Assembly (NCBI GenBank): GCA_010279815.1
Contig: QEOQ01000316.1
Location: 865,643-929,642 of the forward strand
DNA length: 64,000 nt
Direction of reading: 5' to 3'
Source of the DNA: Brachionus plicatilis
Lineage: Eukaryota > Rotifera > Eurotatoria > Ploima > Brachionidae
Part shown: positions 12,111-24,111 of the stretch, piece after piece
Position numbering within the stretch: position 1 is the first letter of the stretch
Layout: each line of letters starts with the position of its first letter
Notes under the pieces: generated by a model
The model's input: only the letters and a program-made list of their open reading frames with translations
Database searches by the model: none
Told to the model about the DNA's origin: nothing
Program-made: the position numbers and the translations under genes

Positions 12111-15100
12111 TGTTTCCTTTTAAATTTTTCATCAATCTATTATTCCCGAAAGAAAAACTATTTTTTACATTTCACTTGTTTTATATGTTTAATTTAATCG
12201 TTTTATTATTAAATTAAACCAAATTATTTTTTTTGATATTTTGAAAAAAAAATGTCATTTGACACGAACGCGTTTAGGACCTCTTTTTTAATCTTAATTT
12301 TTAATTTGAATAAAAAATGAAATAATACCAGACTTCATCATTATTTATTTATTTACTTATTTATTGATTCAATTAACCACAATTTTGATGATGTATAATA
12401 TAAAAATAAAATAAAAAGAAGGTAAATGATAAAAAAAAGAAAAATTAAATACAATTATAGATTTACGATTTTTGACAATTTGATTCAGAAAAATGTAAAT
12501 TTAAAAAGAAAATCTAATTTGAGCAAACATCATTATCAACCAAACCAATTCCATCTTGACCCCAGCAAACATATGGTCTAAGCCTTCTGGCATATATTAA
12601 AACCTATGATAATAGTCCCCTGAGACTTCGATTGAAAGACTTCGAGGCGCCGCACAAATCTGTGAGAGTTTAAAAAAAAAACAAAAAATATAAAAATTTT
12701 ACTTTTTTAAATTTTCACATTTTTTAGTTAAATATATCAGAAATTTTTTTTTAAAGATTTTCATAAGATATGGAACTTTTAATGAAGATGTGATCTGTGA
12801 TGCAGTTTTAAAAATATGTCTTAATCCAAAGATCTCTTGACCTTTTTTTATTTATTTAAATAAATTTGGTGAAAGTCCGGGAATCGTCCCAATGGCAACA
12901 TCCTTTGTTTAAACCCTCATGTTTGCATTACAAATTTTTTTTTTTAAACTAGATAAAATAAAGAAAATATAAGTTCTTTTTTTCTTTTTGATCCTTTGTC
13001 ATAATACTGATATGGTAATAAAACTATAGTTTAAACAAAATATTTAAAAAATTTACCAACTTTCTTTTTTTTAGCTTCAGATTATGAAAGATGACAAAGA
13101 TGACTTATAAATGAAGTAAATTTAAAATTTCCTGGTTACGCTCAAGTCATTGTTTGGATTAGGTAAATATGGCAACAAGTGGAGCCAAAAATTCATTCAT
13201 TCTTAGAGAAAAATCAAGTAGATAAGATTGATGATCATGATCAGTCTGATTACTTCGATGACTAATACAGTCTTTTCATAAACTGAATCTGATTTAGAAT
13301 AATTTTTTATTTTTTGTTTTCTTCAATTTCATAGCGCAATGATGTGCAATCATATTATATCATATTTTTTTATTTTACTTTTTTTTTCTTTTCAATTAAT
13401 ATCTTGTTTTATGTCTCTTAATTTTTGGAAAAAAAAATTCATCATTCTTTCATTTTTCTCTCTAAATTCAAATTTTTTGAATAAAAAAAAAATTATTTTT
13501 CAATTATTTCTATTATTTTTGCACAAAAATTATTTAATTTAAATGCTTATTTTTTTTTCAATTTTTGTTGATTTAATTTCTAATTAATAAAATTTTAAAG
13601 TAATTCCATCGCAATTAAATATTTAAGGATGAATGAATGCTTGATTAAATAGAGTTTATTTTTGAATTTTTTTTGCAGCCAAAAAGTAAATATGAATGCA
13701 AAATTTTTTTATTTAAAAGATTGAATTTTAGGTGAGTCAAAGTGGCGAGAAAAATATTTAATTAGTTGTGATGATTAAAACAAATCTTTAAGGTAGAAAA
13801 AATACGGCCTAAAACCAACAAAAAAAGAAAAAAAAACAAGTCTATGAGCTTAGAGACGAACAAGAAAAATTTGATCAATTGTTTTCTTTAAAGTTTGTGA
13901 GCTAAGAAAATCAGTGTTATTTACTTTTCTATTTAAAATAGCAAGTACCACTTAATTATTTTAAAACGATTAAAACTAGAGAAACGTAAAGCTCAGATCT
14001 ATTTCGCTTAATACCCCAAAAAATGTGTTAGCCTATTTTGTCCTCAATGGGCTGTCATTTGATATCTCTGGCAACAAATCAATTGCTTGTACTTAGTATC
14101 AATATAAAACACATACACTTGAAATGTAATCACAGTAGTCCGCTGCTAGTCACAGTGAAATTCGAGACTAGCAAATACCAGAAAAAAAGAACATGTGCTT
14201 TTTTGGCTCCATGGCATACCAACTAATTTAAATAATAGGTTTTTAATTTAATTAATCGATTTAAGTATTTGAACAAATAGAGCTAAATTGAAATCAATGC
14301 TTTGCAGTATTTGAATTTCCTTAAGATTATTGTTCAAATTTTAAAGGAAATTCTCTAAAATTTCCTTTGGAAAAAATCGATTTTTCACTTATCAATTTAG
14401 ACCTGTATCAAAATTATTCTAATTTCCTATTAATCTAAATAAACTTGTTTGCTTATTTTATTTTTTATTTTAAAGCAAAATATTTAAATCAAAATAAAGA
14501 AGATTTTTGGCATTTAGGTTAAAATAAAAACCAATTATTTTGAATGATTCGCTTTTATTATTTGAAAAAAGCATATTTTTTTTCTACAATTTAGTGGTGC
14601 GTTTATTTTGGAATATTTTATTTTTAAAATTAAGAAAAAAAACTTCAAACACTTTTATCTAAAACCATAAAATTCTTTAAAAACACAACACTTGAAAAAC
14701 TTCATCTAGAAAGTACTTTAAATAAAAATTTTATTAATTTATTCAAAAAAACATATTCCAATGTAAAAAATTTATTTTGATTTTTTTTTCATTATTAGAT
14801 AATAAAATTAATGAATTTTATGTAATTTTAAAATTCTAAATAAATTTACCCTAGACTGAAGAATAGTTGAACAATTCCAAAAAAAAAATTTTGAATAAAA
14901 TAGCACCAAAACTTTAGAAATTATGCTTAAGATTTGTCTTTAAAAACATCTCTCTTATTGAAATTCATTTAATTCTTATTAAGTTTAATTGTCTAAAATA
15001 ATCTCTTTTTGATCCTTTAAAATATCTAAACAGAATAAATTTCAGATTTTCAATGTGAACATTTGTGAGATATCTTGAAAATTTAGGTGACCAGGTCATT

Positions 15101-17400
15101 TAAAAGCGATTATTTGCCTAAAAAGCAAAGTCAAATGGTAACATAAAATATAGTCTGTCTAAAAAATCAAAAATACAAACTTAATGATAATTTAGTGCTG
15201 CCAAATATCTAATTATTATAAAAATATTGTACTTTTTATAATCAACTTTTATGTGGTGTTCAAATTAATTTTTTTTTTTTTTTTAAACTCAACCTCTTTG
15301 TTTTTTCATATTTTTTATTTCAATGTTTAGCTACACATCATTAAATATTTATTATTTAAAAATTAAAAAAATTGAAAATGAGAAAAATTTATTTCATCAA
15401 GAAGAAAATTAATAATTCAATTTTAAGTAGATTTATATAAAAAATATTCTATCTTTTTTAATTTTCTATATTATTTTATTTATTTACAAAATTTAATCAT
15501 ACCAGATAACCTTTATGGTAAACTAATTTTTCTTTTCTAAATTTACGCCATTTGACAATCTTTTAGATATAAATTTAATATCTAAAAATTTATTAAGTTG
15601 ATCACGAATATTTTAATAAAAATATTGTGCATTTTTTCGTCGTTTTTTAATAAAAATTTTTCATACAATTTTGAAAAAGCATGAAGAAAGAGCGATGCTT
15701 GAAATTTATTTTTAAAAAAAATACTTCTGCGATCTTAGAGCATTGAAATTAAATAGATTACATCAAATACATAGAATATTTATTTTTTTTTTGTTTTAAA
15801 ATAAAAACTTAAAATTATATTTTTTTATAAAAGTTGAAAATAGCTTTCTTTAAAAAAGACATTTTTTTTTCTTACTTACTAATTTCTTATCTTGATTACA
15901 ATAATTATTATGATAAAAAAAAATAACAAAAATACTCTGACATTTTATAATTTTTAAAAAATAATTAATTTCTTTTAAAATTTATATTCTTCATACTATT
16001 ATTTAATTTAATATTTCAAATGGTGTCCTCAAAAAACAACACATTTTTCATATAAAACAATTTTATTTTAATGAAACATTCATTTTTTGCCATTTGATTT
16101 TTCTTAAATCTTATTTAATGTAAAAATAAAGCTCCCATCATATTATTAACACCAAGTGTTTTTTTTCAATTTTTCAGTAGAAAATGATGAATTAAAATAT
16201 TGCATGCGCCTAATAAATTTTTAGATAATAATTTTAATATTTTGAAATATTTCATGGATTATTAAATAAGCTTTTTTTCAAAAATGGAATTTATGTATTA
16301 CGATAGCCGTTCACCTACTGAGTCCTATATTTTTAAATTCAAATTGAATATTGAAAATTCGAACTTAGCTTTAATTATAAAAACATCTTTATTTTTAGAT
16401 AAATTCAACTAATAATTTAAAAGTATTAAAATTTGAATAGAATATTTAAAAAATTAAGAATTTGAAAATTTAGTTTTTTGTACTCTTGTAGCGTTGGTTA
16501 AATCAGAACAGCTATTTTTTGGTACCTGGTTAGATGGATGGGACTTTTGTAATCCAGAAAATGTTAGAAGAGTTGCGTTGACTGGTAAAAATCTGGCATA
16601 CTTTTAGTATCCAAATCGAATTAAAATTCAATTTATTTAATGAATTGTTTTTTAATTAAATTTTTTTTGATCAATTATTTTTTTGATTTATTTTTATTTT
16701 CAAAAAATTAAATTAGATATTTATTATATTCAGTTTTTGATCCAAAAATTTATATTTTAATAAAAATAAAAAAAATATCAAAATTTTCAAATATTAATTC
16801 GAATATTTTAGAGATTCAATTATTAATTTAAATAAATTTATTTTTAGATATGTAATTCAAGATTTTTACTCAAAAATTAAATTCAAATTCATTCGAAATG
16901 CTACTAAATCGAATATGGCTTCGAATTTTTTTTTCAAATTAACTTGATTTTTTATCAATTTTTTTATAATTTAATTCAACATAAAATAAATCTTACTATC
17001 TTAATTAATTCATATGAAAACATCAAAAAATTATTATTTATTTAATTACAAAGTTCCATATTAGCCAAAATGTCAAACCAAAAACAATTTTTTTTAAATT
17101 AATTTCATTGAATACAATAATTTGAGAAAGACCAAATTTTAATTTTAAATTTTAGAAATAAGAAAACCAAAATGTGTTAATAAACTAAAAAATTGTGAAA
17201 ATATTTTTTAAAATTAATTTATTTATTGCTCTTTTGATCTAAAATTCACATTGCCAATAAACAGGCGTTCTCTTAGTGAATTTTTTCTTCAAAACTTAGT
17301 AAATTATTAATTTTAATAGAAGAAAAAACCTAAAAATAAAACTTCAACATAAAATTCTATAAATAAAAATTTAAACTGGAAAAAAAAATTATTTTTAATA
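12111..17400. other. AT-rich intergenic DNA, no supported gene
   Basis: Long A/T runs dominate. Patches with more balanced composition lie at about 12540-12660, 12890-12960 (partly matching 7110-7200, CATGTTTGCATTA), 13990-14225 and 16480-16610. The last has an open stretch, KSEQLFFGTWLDGWDFCN, that ends quickly. None could be assigned to a family. They are probably remnants of mobile elements. Confidence 0.4.
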
Positions 17401-17417
17401 CAGCAACTTTTTTTAAA

Positions 17418-18314
17418 ATGAATTCAGATGAATTATTTGAGGCCGGACTAAACACGTTCACCCAAAGGCCAGAAAAAGAAAAATTTTACAAAGCCAGCAT
17501 AATAAGAGACTATCTTATCTGTCCAAGCTGTGACCAACCATTTGTGAATCCCCTAAATTTGCCTTGCTCCCACAACATCTGCTCCAACTGCTTTAAAAGC
17601 CTAAAAAATGAATATCCAGCTGATGTGATTAAGTGTCCGGTGTGCCAGACCGAAAACAGCATTCCGCCAACAGGTTTTCCCATAAATACCATGATTGTTG
17701 ACTTGCTGGAGTTTGAACCAGTCGAAATAAGACGAGGCTCTCATTTCGAAAGACTGATCGAGTCCACATCCCAAATTTTGGTGGACCTTAATGGACTTAT
17801 CGGTCAGTTGAATGACAAAATCATAAATGGTGAAGCTAATATTAGAAGGTTCTGCGTAGAACTAAGGGAACAAGTAAATTATTCAACAAACAAAAAAATT
17901 GATCAATTGAATCAAAATCGAGAGATATTTTTTGGTCGCATAAACGACTATCAGAACAAGTGTCTAAGTGATTTTTTAAAAAGGGAATCAAATCTTAAGG
18001 ACATGCTGGACAAATGTTTATTTGATGTGGATGAGTGGAAGTTCAGAGTGCAGGCGCCTCAGAATGATGAATCAGATGTTGAAAATGTAAAGCTTCTGGC
18101 TGACAATTTAAAGCAAAAACTTTCCAATGAAACTTTTAAATTTGACTTGATGCTGTTTGGCAATCAAAGGCTCAAGTTTATAGAGGACAATAACCAACTA
18201 GTACTGGACACAATTGGACAAATTGTAAATGAAAAAATTCAAAGTGAGGAAAAGAGCGACGAAGAAGGCTACGAAACCATGAATCAGTCTGTATCTTCAA
18301 CAATTGCTCAATAA
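17418..18314 (+). CDS. RING-finger/coiled-coil protein, probable E3 ubiquitin ligase of TRIM-like type
   Basis: One uninterrupted exon of 298 residues. A C3HC4 RING lies near the N terminus: C35-x2-C38, C50-x-H52, C55-x2-C58, C73-x2-C76, with the motif PCSHNICSNCF. No B-box, NHL or SPRY domain is seen. Residues about 105-285 are charged and helical-looking, as expected for a coiled coil. The C terminus is acidic and Ser-rich. RING domains of this type bind two zinc ions and recruit E2 enzymes (family knowledge); the substrate is unknown. A sequence like a splice acceptor, TTTAATACAG, ends just before the short leader, so a 5' UTR intron or trans-splice site is possible. The gene is tail to tail with SNRPD3, 173 bp apart. 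Confidence 0.8.
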   Translation: MNSDELFEAGLNTFTQRPEKEKFYKASIIRDYLICPSCDQPFVNPLNLPCSHNICSNCFKSLKNEYPADVIKCPVCQTENSIPPTGFPINTMIVDLLEFEPVEIRRGSHFERLIESTSQILVDLNGLIGQLNDKIINGEANIRRFCVELREQVNYSTNKKIDQLNQNREIFFGRINDYQNKCLSDFLKRESNLKDMLDKCLFDVDEWKFRVQAPQNDESDVENVKLLADNLKQKLSNETFKFDLMLFGNQRLKFIEDNNQLVLDTIGQIVNEKIQSEEKSDEEGYETMNQSVSSTIAQ

Positions 18315-18487
18315 TTTTTTTTTTTTAACTCTTAAAAATAATTTTTTTTCTAAATAAAAAAATTTAAAAAAAAATTAAATTTTTAACTAAGTTTTATTAA
18401 TTCAACAATGTTGTACATGGAATCATCGTCAAAAATAAAGAGAAATAATTTTTAAAAATAAAATCAATTAAAAAAAAACAAATGAGT

Positions 18488-18907
18488 TTATTTTTTTTGG
18501 TAGACGTTTGTCCCTTTGCTTCGTCCAGAAGCAGCAGCAGCTGCCGCGGCTGCAGCGGCGCCGGCAGCATTGGTTTTCACTCCAGCTTTGTTGACCGAGG
18601 CGCGAATAATAGCAGTCTTGCCTCTTCCTTGAGTCGCCTTAGTGCCTTTGATGTTCTTGAACATTGGCGCATTTTTGATCATGTCAGGCAGAATGGCAAA
18701 TCGAATTTTGCTACCACGAATGTACACTTGTTCTAGTTGAGCCGTGCGACCATCTCTGTATGTGACTGTGATGTTCGACATCAAACAGTTCATGTTGTCT
18801 TCGGCTTCCACCAATTTGCCTCGGAATAGCTCACCCATTGTGGTTTCTATTGTGACTATGTGACCTACGGCCTCGTGAAAAACTTTTACAGGTACGCCTA
18901 TAGACAT
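18488..18907 (-). CDS. snrpd3: Small nuclear ribonucleoprotein SmD3
   Basis: 139 residues, single exon. The Sm1 motif ([20 protein letters not shown], residues 15-34), the central [20 protein letters not shown] and the Sm2 motif ([18 protein letters not shown]) match SmD3 almost residue for residue. SmD3 is one of seven Sm proteins forming the ring on U1, U2, U4 and U5 snRNAs. The tail is odd: the family normally has several RG dipeptides, which are arginine-methylated for SMN binding. Here only one GRG remains, followed by ten alanines in a row encoded by mixed GCN codons, then NVYQKK. The N terminus [13 protein letters not shown] fits the expected start. Confidence 0.97.
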   Translation of the reverse strand: MSIGVPVKVFHEAVGHIVTIETTMGELFRGKLVEAEDNMNCLMSNITVTYRDGRTAQLEQVYIRGSKIRFAILPDMIKNAPMFKNIKGTKATQGRGKTAIIRASVNKAGVKTNAAGAAAAAAAAAASGRSKGTNVYQKK

Positions 18908-19158
18908 TTTGAATTGACTAGCTAAAATGAGTTTTTTCTTCTTTTTTTTTTAAATTTCAAAATAATAAATGAATAACTGTTTTTGTTAAATTCTTTATTT
19001 GAATTTTTTTTTTTTTTTTTTCTGAAAAATTAAATCTATTTTTGTACATGGTCATTTTAATTGTCTTTAGTTGTTGGATTGTCTTTAGTTATTTAAATGC
19101 TGAATTAAGGAATGAAATCTTACTGGGTTCAAAAGAATAAAAAAGAATCGTATCAGTC

Positions 19159-20771
19159 CAGAGTTGTGCGTAAGTCAAAAATTTAAGTCATTTTTAAGTG
19201 ATCTTTTGGTGAAGTCAATGATTTGACTTGACTAAAATTTTTTTTCTTATAGTTTAGTCATTTGAATTGACTCGATAGATGACTTGAATTTATTTAAAAT
19301 GCCTTCTTTAATAAAATAAATTTAAATTGAAAAATAAAAAATAAATTTTAGTGAAGATTAGGCTGAATTTTAAATGAAGAAGTCATGGTAAGGGGAGTTG
19401 AACTAGTCATCTTTAAAGCATTTTATCTTATAATTTTTCTCCAAATAAAATTAAAAATTTTAGAGTTAAAGCTTAACTACAGTGGTGTTACGATAATTTA
19501 ATTTGACTATATTTTACTATATCTTACGCAAAATGTCGTAAATTTACGTAAAATTAGGAAAGTAAAATTTACGGTATCTTACGTAAAATATAGTTAAAAT
19601 AGTAAAAACCAAAATGTCCAAAAAAAACGAAATTTTGACATTTTTTAGAAATTTATTTTTTTTTTAGTTTAGTTTTTAAAGAAAAAAAAATTATTTGAAA
19701 GTTTTACTTTTTTTACCTTTTTTTACGTAAAATTTGGTAAATTTTGATTAAAAAGAATAAATGAAATAGAATAGGAGAAATTTTTGATATTTAAAATAGG
19801 GAGGTATTTAATCGATCTCTAAAATTACTTAATCGATCACTAATATTTTTCTATCTCTTATTTTACTAAATACCCTTAACTTATATTTATTAATCTGTCT
19901 CCTAAATTAAATAAAACATCAACAAATTTTACTTTAAGTATCTCTTATTTTTACTTATTAAATTGATTTAAAAAAAAAATTATAAAAAATTTCAAAAAAT
20001 TTCAAATAAAATAATATCTTATAAGTTTTTTCTTGCTGATCTTATTTTAAAAAATCATTAAAATAAAAAATAACTTCAAAAAATATTTAATTTTTAATTT
20101 TTAAAATTTTGCTCGGATATTTTGATTGGTAATATGCCAGCGTTTGAATAGCGTCATCCTTAAACCTTCTTTCGAGTTCACATCTCAAAAAATTTGTAAT
20201 TTCTTTATTATTAACTTTTTTATTAAAAAAAAACTATTGACTTAAAAATTTTACATTTATATATTGAAAATTAACCTATTGATTCATTTAAAATTTTTTG
20301 TGACGCTCGTGAAAAAAATAAGGAAAGCAAAAAAGAAAGATCAAAATGTAAATTTTTAAATTTTTAAATTCCATTTGCATATTTTGTTGTACGTTTTTTT
20401 ATTCTTTTTAATCAAAATTTACCAAATTTTACGTAAAAAAAGGAAAAAAAAAGTAAAACTTACAAAATTTTTTTTTTACTTTAAAAATTAAACTAAAAAA
20501 AAAAAAAAACTTCTAAAAACTGTCTTTTTTTTTGACATTTTGGTTATTAATATTTTTTTACCATATTTTACGAAAAATGTACTAAATTTACGTAAAATAC
20601 AGTCAAATAAAGTTATCGTAGCACCACTGTATTATTTAAATTTTAAGACAAAAAAAAATTTCTTCTTTAAAGCAAAGTCATTCTATATAACTTACCTTAA
20701 AGAATAAATTTCTTAAATCATGTCAGGGGCTTGACATAAGAGCTTGACTTAGTGACTTACGCACAAGTCTG
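19159..20771. mobile_element. hAT-like MITE with AAGTC-rich termini, split by a nested insertion
   Basis: The left end CAGAGTTGTGCGTAAGTCA and the right end TGACTTACGCACAAGTCTG are inverted repeats. The flanks TATCAGTC and TGTCAGTA match at 6 of 8 positions, consistent with an 8-bp hAT target duplication. Inside are further AAGTCA and TGACTTGAC repeats. Most of the interior is a separate Tc1/mariner-like MITE (19480-20629). No transposase is present. Relatives lie at 29499 and 45817. Confidence 0.65.
19480..20629. mobile_element. Tc1/mariner-like MITE with 280-bp inverted arms and TA flanks
   Basis: The element begins CAGTGGTGTTACGATAA and ends with the reverse complement of CAGTGGTGCTACGATAA. 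It is bounded by TA on both sides (19478-19479 and 20630-20631). The arms (about 19480-19770 and 20370-20629) contain repeated TTTACGTAAA blocks and CCAAAATGTC. The roughly 600-bp core is AT-rich and has no open frame. CAGT ends with TA target duplication are typical of the Tc1/mariner superfamily. It sits inside the older hAT-like element. Confidence 0.75.
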
Positions 20772-20874
20772 TGTCAGTAAGTAAGAAAATTATTTATCTT
20801 ACTTACTGAAAATTATTATCCTAAAGGAAAAGTGGAGAAAGGAAGAGTTGAGGAAGAGTCGAAGAACAAAATGC

Positions 20875-21660
20875 ATACAAGTTTATTTTAATTAGTACTG
20901 TAATAATAATAAAGCTGGGGCAAGCAAGCTTCTTCAAGGAGACGATCTACAAGGTGGTCGCCTATGGTAGCACATTGCGTTATACAAGGAGAATTACAGA
21001 AATAGAAGAACTTATAAGTTTTTAGAGTCAATAGACATTATTTACAATTAATTATTATTATTATTATAATAAAGTCTGCAACGGCTTGACCGCGGAGCTA
21101 CGTTCAAACTAAGTACTAACGTTCTTAGCTATGGCATATATTGTAATTATTGAAATTCATTGATCTATGTGAGTCAAACCCGTTTTTAAACCCATTCACC
21201 GTGTCTTGATTTTTTACATTCAAGGGTAACTCGTTCCAATACGGTATGATTCTGTTTGTAAAATAATTATGCCTTGTTGAACAAGATTTGACCAATTGTC
21301 TGTAAAGCTTATTATTATTTCTTTAGTTGAACCAGCAGGACCAGATGTATTAGAACTTGGGCGTTGTGCAATTGGATGGAACCAGTCTATTTTATTGATA
21401 TTTTTGTCAAATTTAAAATATTGAATAAAGTCAACTCGAATTCTTCAATCTTCCAGACTAGTTAAACCAAGTAAGATTAGTCTTTCAGAGTATTTCTTAG
21501 TGTTGCTCTCCTCTGTACTTTTTCAATGCGTTTAATATCAATTTTTTTATTACGGTTCCAGACCACAGCACCATATTCGAGTATTGGTCTGACGTAAGAT
21601 GTAAATAGTGTTTTGAACGTTCTAGTGTCCCAGTTAGTGAAGGAGTTCTTCAATTTAATT
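20875..21660 (-). mobile_element. LINE 3' portion (CR1/Jockey-like reverse transcriptase end and 3' UTR)
   Basis: Minus-strand reading from about 21645 gives RTFKTLFTSYVRPILEYGAV then VWNRNKKIDIKRIEKVQRRA, a typical thumb/connection segment of CR1/Jockey-like reverse transcriptases. After a frameshift come KYSERLILLGLTSLED and RPSSNTSGPAGSTK, then NRIIPYWNELPLNVKNQDTV. The 3' UTR runs to about 20880 and ends near a TAATAATAATAA tract, a common tail for such elements. Frame breaks show it is inactive. Confidence 0.7.
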
Positions 21661-21764
21661 CATATCGTAATTCCAAATATTTTTTTTTTAAATTTGAAAT
21701 TAGATAATTTTTCTTAAATTTTCTGAAAATAAACCACATTTTGATAATTTTTTATTTGATTGTT

Positions 21765-22370
21765 TTTATTTATTTATTAAAATATAATAATAATAATAAT
21801 AATAAATTGAGTCATAGCAGGGAAGCACCCTGCGGGCAATCCAAAACAATTTGAATCGCTATGACGACTGGTTGTGCGTTAGGCGAGAAGGAATGTGGGA
21901 CGATGAGTTTTCGAGCTAAGACCCCCCAGTCCTAGCGTAAACGCTCCTGGGGAGTGCCCAAGCCTTCAACTCACCGTCTCACTAACTTGGCCATGGTTGG
22001 TCGTTGAGGTTTAGGTGGTGGTGGTGTTCGTGCGGGCAAGATGTATGTCGAGGCGGGCCTTGAAGCTGTTAAGGCTTGGAGCGTTGACTGTCGAGGACGT
22101 GAGGTTGTTCCAGGTAGATGCAACTCTGTTATTAAGGAAGTTTGTTCGCGCCGGGCAGTTGGATAGTTGGACAAAAAGGCGTTTTTTGTGACCCCTGATT
22201 GCGTTGGCTGGGCCGTAGCAGGCGATGGACGACTTAAATTTGGTTGAGGCTAGCCAGTTGACGTCAAGTAGTCCATTTGCGATCTTGTAGTGGGAGATGA
22301 GGTCACCCCTTGATCTGCGTGATTCGAGGGTGGTTAGGTTCAGGAGGTATATTGATTTAAAAACGATTTT
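21765..22370 (-). mobile_element. Second LINE 3' end, different subfamily
   Basis: Minus-strand frame from 22370 reads LLNLTTLESRRSRGDLISHY, then YKIANGLLDVNW, RGHKKRLFVQLSNCP and NNRVASTWNNLTSSTVNAPS followed by LNSFKARLD. This is the conserved C-terminal block of CR1-like ORF2 proteins. After the stop near 22011, a 3' UTR of about 200 bp with moderate GC ends in an ATT-repeat microsatellite near 21785. The element is 5'-truncated and adjoins the previous LINE, so several insertions have piled up here. Confidence 0.75.
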
Positions 22371-22923
22371 CAATTTTATCTTTATAATTTCGTTTACTTT
22401 TTAAGCATATTTAGCCTATCAAGAAAATATATTAAGTATTAAGAACTTTGGAGCATATTTTAGATCATATATTTATTTTATTTGAGCATATATTGACAGT
22501 TTCTTTTGATAAAGTTAGAATAACATATTAAAAAAATCAAATTAAAGATTAATGAAAAATGTCTATCAGATAAACTCGTTAAAACGCTTGCGAACAGCTT
22601 GAAAGATGTAAAAATTCCGATTAATATAGATTCTTGACTTGTGGAAGAGTTATTTGAACTTTTAAATCCCAAACAAAAAAATAATTCTCAAGTTCTGAAG
22701 GATCAAATATTTTCCGTAAATTGAAGCAACTGATACATCCTTTTTACCATATTTTTTTTGTACTCAAATTACCAATGATCTGAATTTCTTATAGATATTC
22801 AGAATCAGTACACTGCTGGTACAAAGATTGTATCAGTTGCTTCAATTTCCAGAAACTTAAGCTTTGGAATTTTTTAATATTTTGTTTTTGTTTTTTGTAC
22901 CAAAATTCACAATGCCAGTCTTA

Positions 22924-23108
22924 CAGTGGTGATTTGATAACAGTATTTTACGAAAATTTACGTAAATTTTCAGGATTTTGAGATAATTTTGGTAAAATTA
23001 GGTAATATTCAAAACGGCCAATTCAAAATTCAAAATTTTTTGAAAAAATGTCTTTTTTTCCAAAAATCAAAAATTTAAGAAAGCATTTTTTATAATGAAA
23101 AAAAAACT
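22924..23108 (+). mobile_element. Left end of a Tc1/mariner-like MITE, cut by the assembly gap
   Basis: After TA at 22922-22923 it starts CAGTGGTGATTTGATAACAG and continues TATTTTACGAAAATTTACG, then the arm block AAACGGCCAATTC. The same arm in reverse orientation is present at about 27640-27717. The right end is lost in the N run. Confidence 0.65.
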
Positions 23109-23826
23109 NNNNNNNNNNNNNNNNNNNNNNNNNNNNNNNNNNNNNNNNNNNNNNNNNNNNNNNNNNNNNNNNNNNNNNNNNNNNNNNNNNNNNNNNNNNN
23201 NNNNNNNNNNNNNNNNNNNNNNNNNNNNNNNNNNNNNNNNNNNNNNNNNNNNNNNNNNNNNNNNNNNNNNNNNNNNNNNNNNNNNNNNNNNNNNNNNNNN
23301 NNNNNNNNNNNNNNNNNNNNNNNNNNNNNNNNNNNNNNNNNNNNNNNNNNNNNNNNNNNNNNNNNNNNNNNNNNNNNNNNNNNNNNNNNNNNNNNNNNNN
23401 NNNNNNNNNNNNNNNNNNNNNNNNNNNNNNNNNNNNNNNNNNNNNNNNNNNNNNNNNNNNNNNNNNNNNNNNNNNNNNNNNNNNNNNNNNNNNNNNNNNN
23501 NNNNNNNNNNNNNNNNNNNNNNNNNNNNNNNNNNNNNNNNNNNNNNNNNNNNNNNNNNNNNNNNNNNNNNNNNNNNNNNNNNNNNNNNNNNNNNNNNNNN
23601 NNNNNNNNNNNNNNNNNNNNNNNNNNNNNNNNNNNNNNNNNNNNNNNNNNNNNNNNNNNNNNNNNNNNNNNNNNNNNNNNNNNNNNNNNNNNNNNNNNNN
23701 NNNNNNNNNNNNNNNNNNNNNNNNNNNNNNNNNNNNNNNNNNNNNNNNNNNNNNNNNNNNNNNNNNNNNNNNNNNNNNNNNNNNNNNNNNNNNNNNNNNN
23801 NNNNNNNNNNNNNNNNNNNNNNNNNN
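23109..23826. other. Assembly gap (718 N)
   Basis: Run of unknown bases. It is flanked by a poly-A tract on the right and an arm of a MITE on the left, so it probably hides a repeat. Open frames drawn across it have no meaning. Confidence 0.99.
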
Positions 23827-24111
23827 AAAAAAAAAAAAAAAAAAAACTTTAATTAAACTTAAGCATTTGACCCAGGTCCAGTGACACAAGCCATTAGGGC
23901 CGTAATTCTGACAGCTTAAGCCTAGTCAACAATCTTATATTATCCACTTATAGATTTGTCAGTGTACAGACCAGCTGATATTGGCTCTGTGCATCATGTA
24001 TTTGTGTAATTGTTTAAATCTATTTTGTTTGGATGCATTTGTATTAATTATTAGCATAGAGATCTCAATTCTGTGTTAGATATTCAACCGATTTAAACTA
24101 GGTCACGTCCC

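Noticed and set aside
13339..14226. 67- and 62-codon frames
   Set aside because: Phe/Leu/Lys-rich or undistinguished composition expected by chance in AT-rich DNA; no neighbours or motifs.
16480..16610. Possible 5S rRNA-like or gene fragment (GGATGGGA context)
   Set aside because: Only a few bases resemble the 5S internal region; no 120-nt structure or box C is present.
21971..22373. Frame at 22011-22373 as an independent gene
   Set aside because: It matches the C-terminal end of LINE reverse transcriptases and lies next to a LINE 3' tail.
23023..23889. Frames spanning the N run
   Set aside because: Made of unknown bases; no information.
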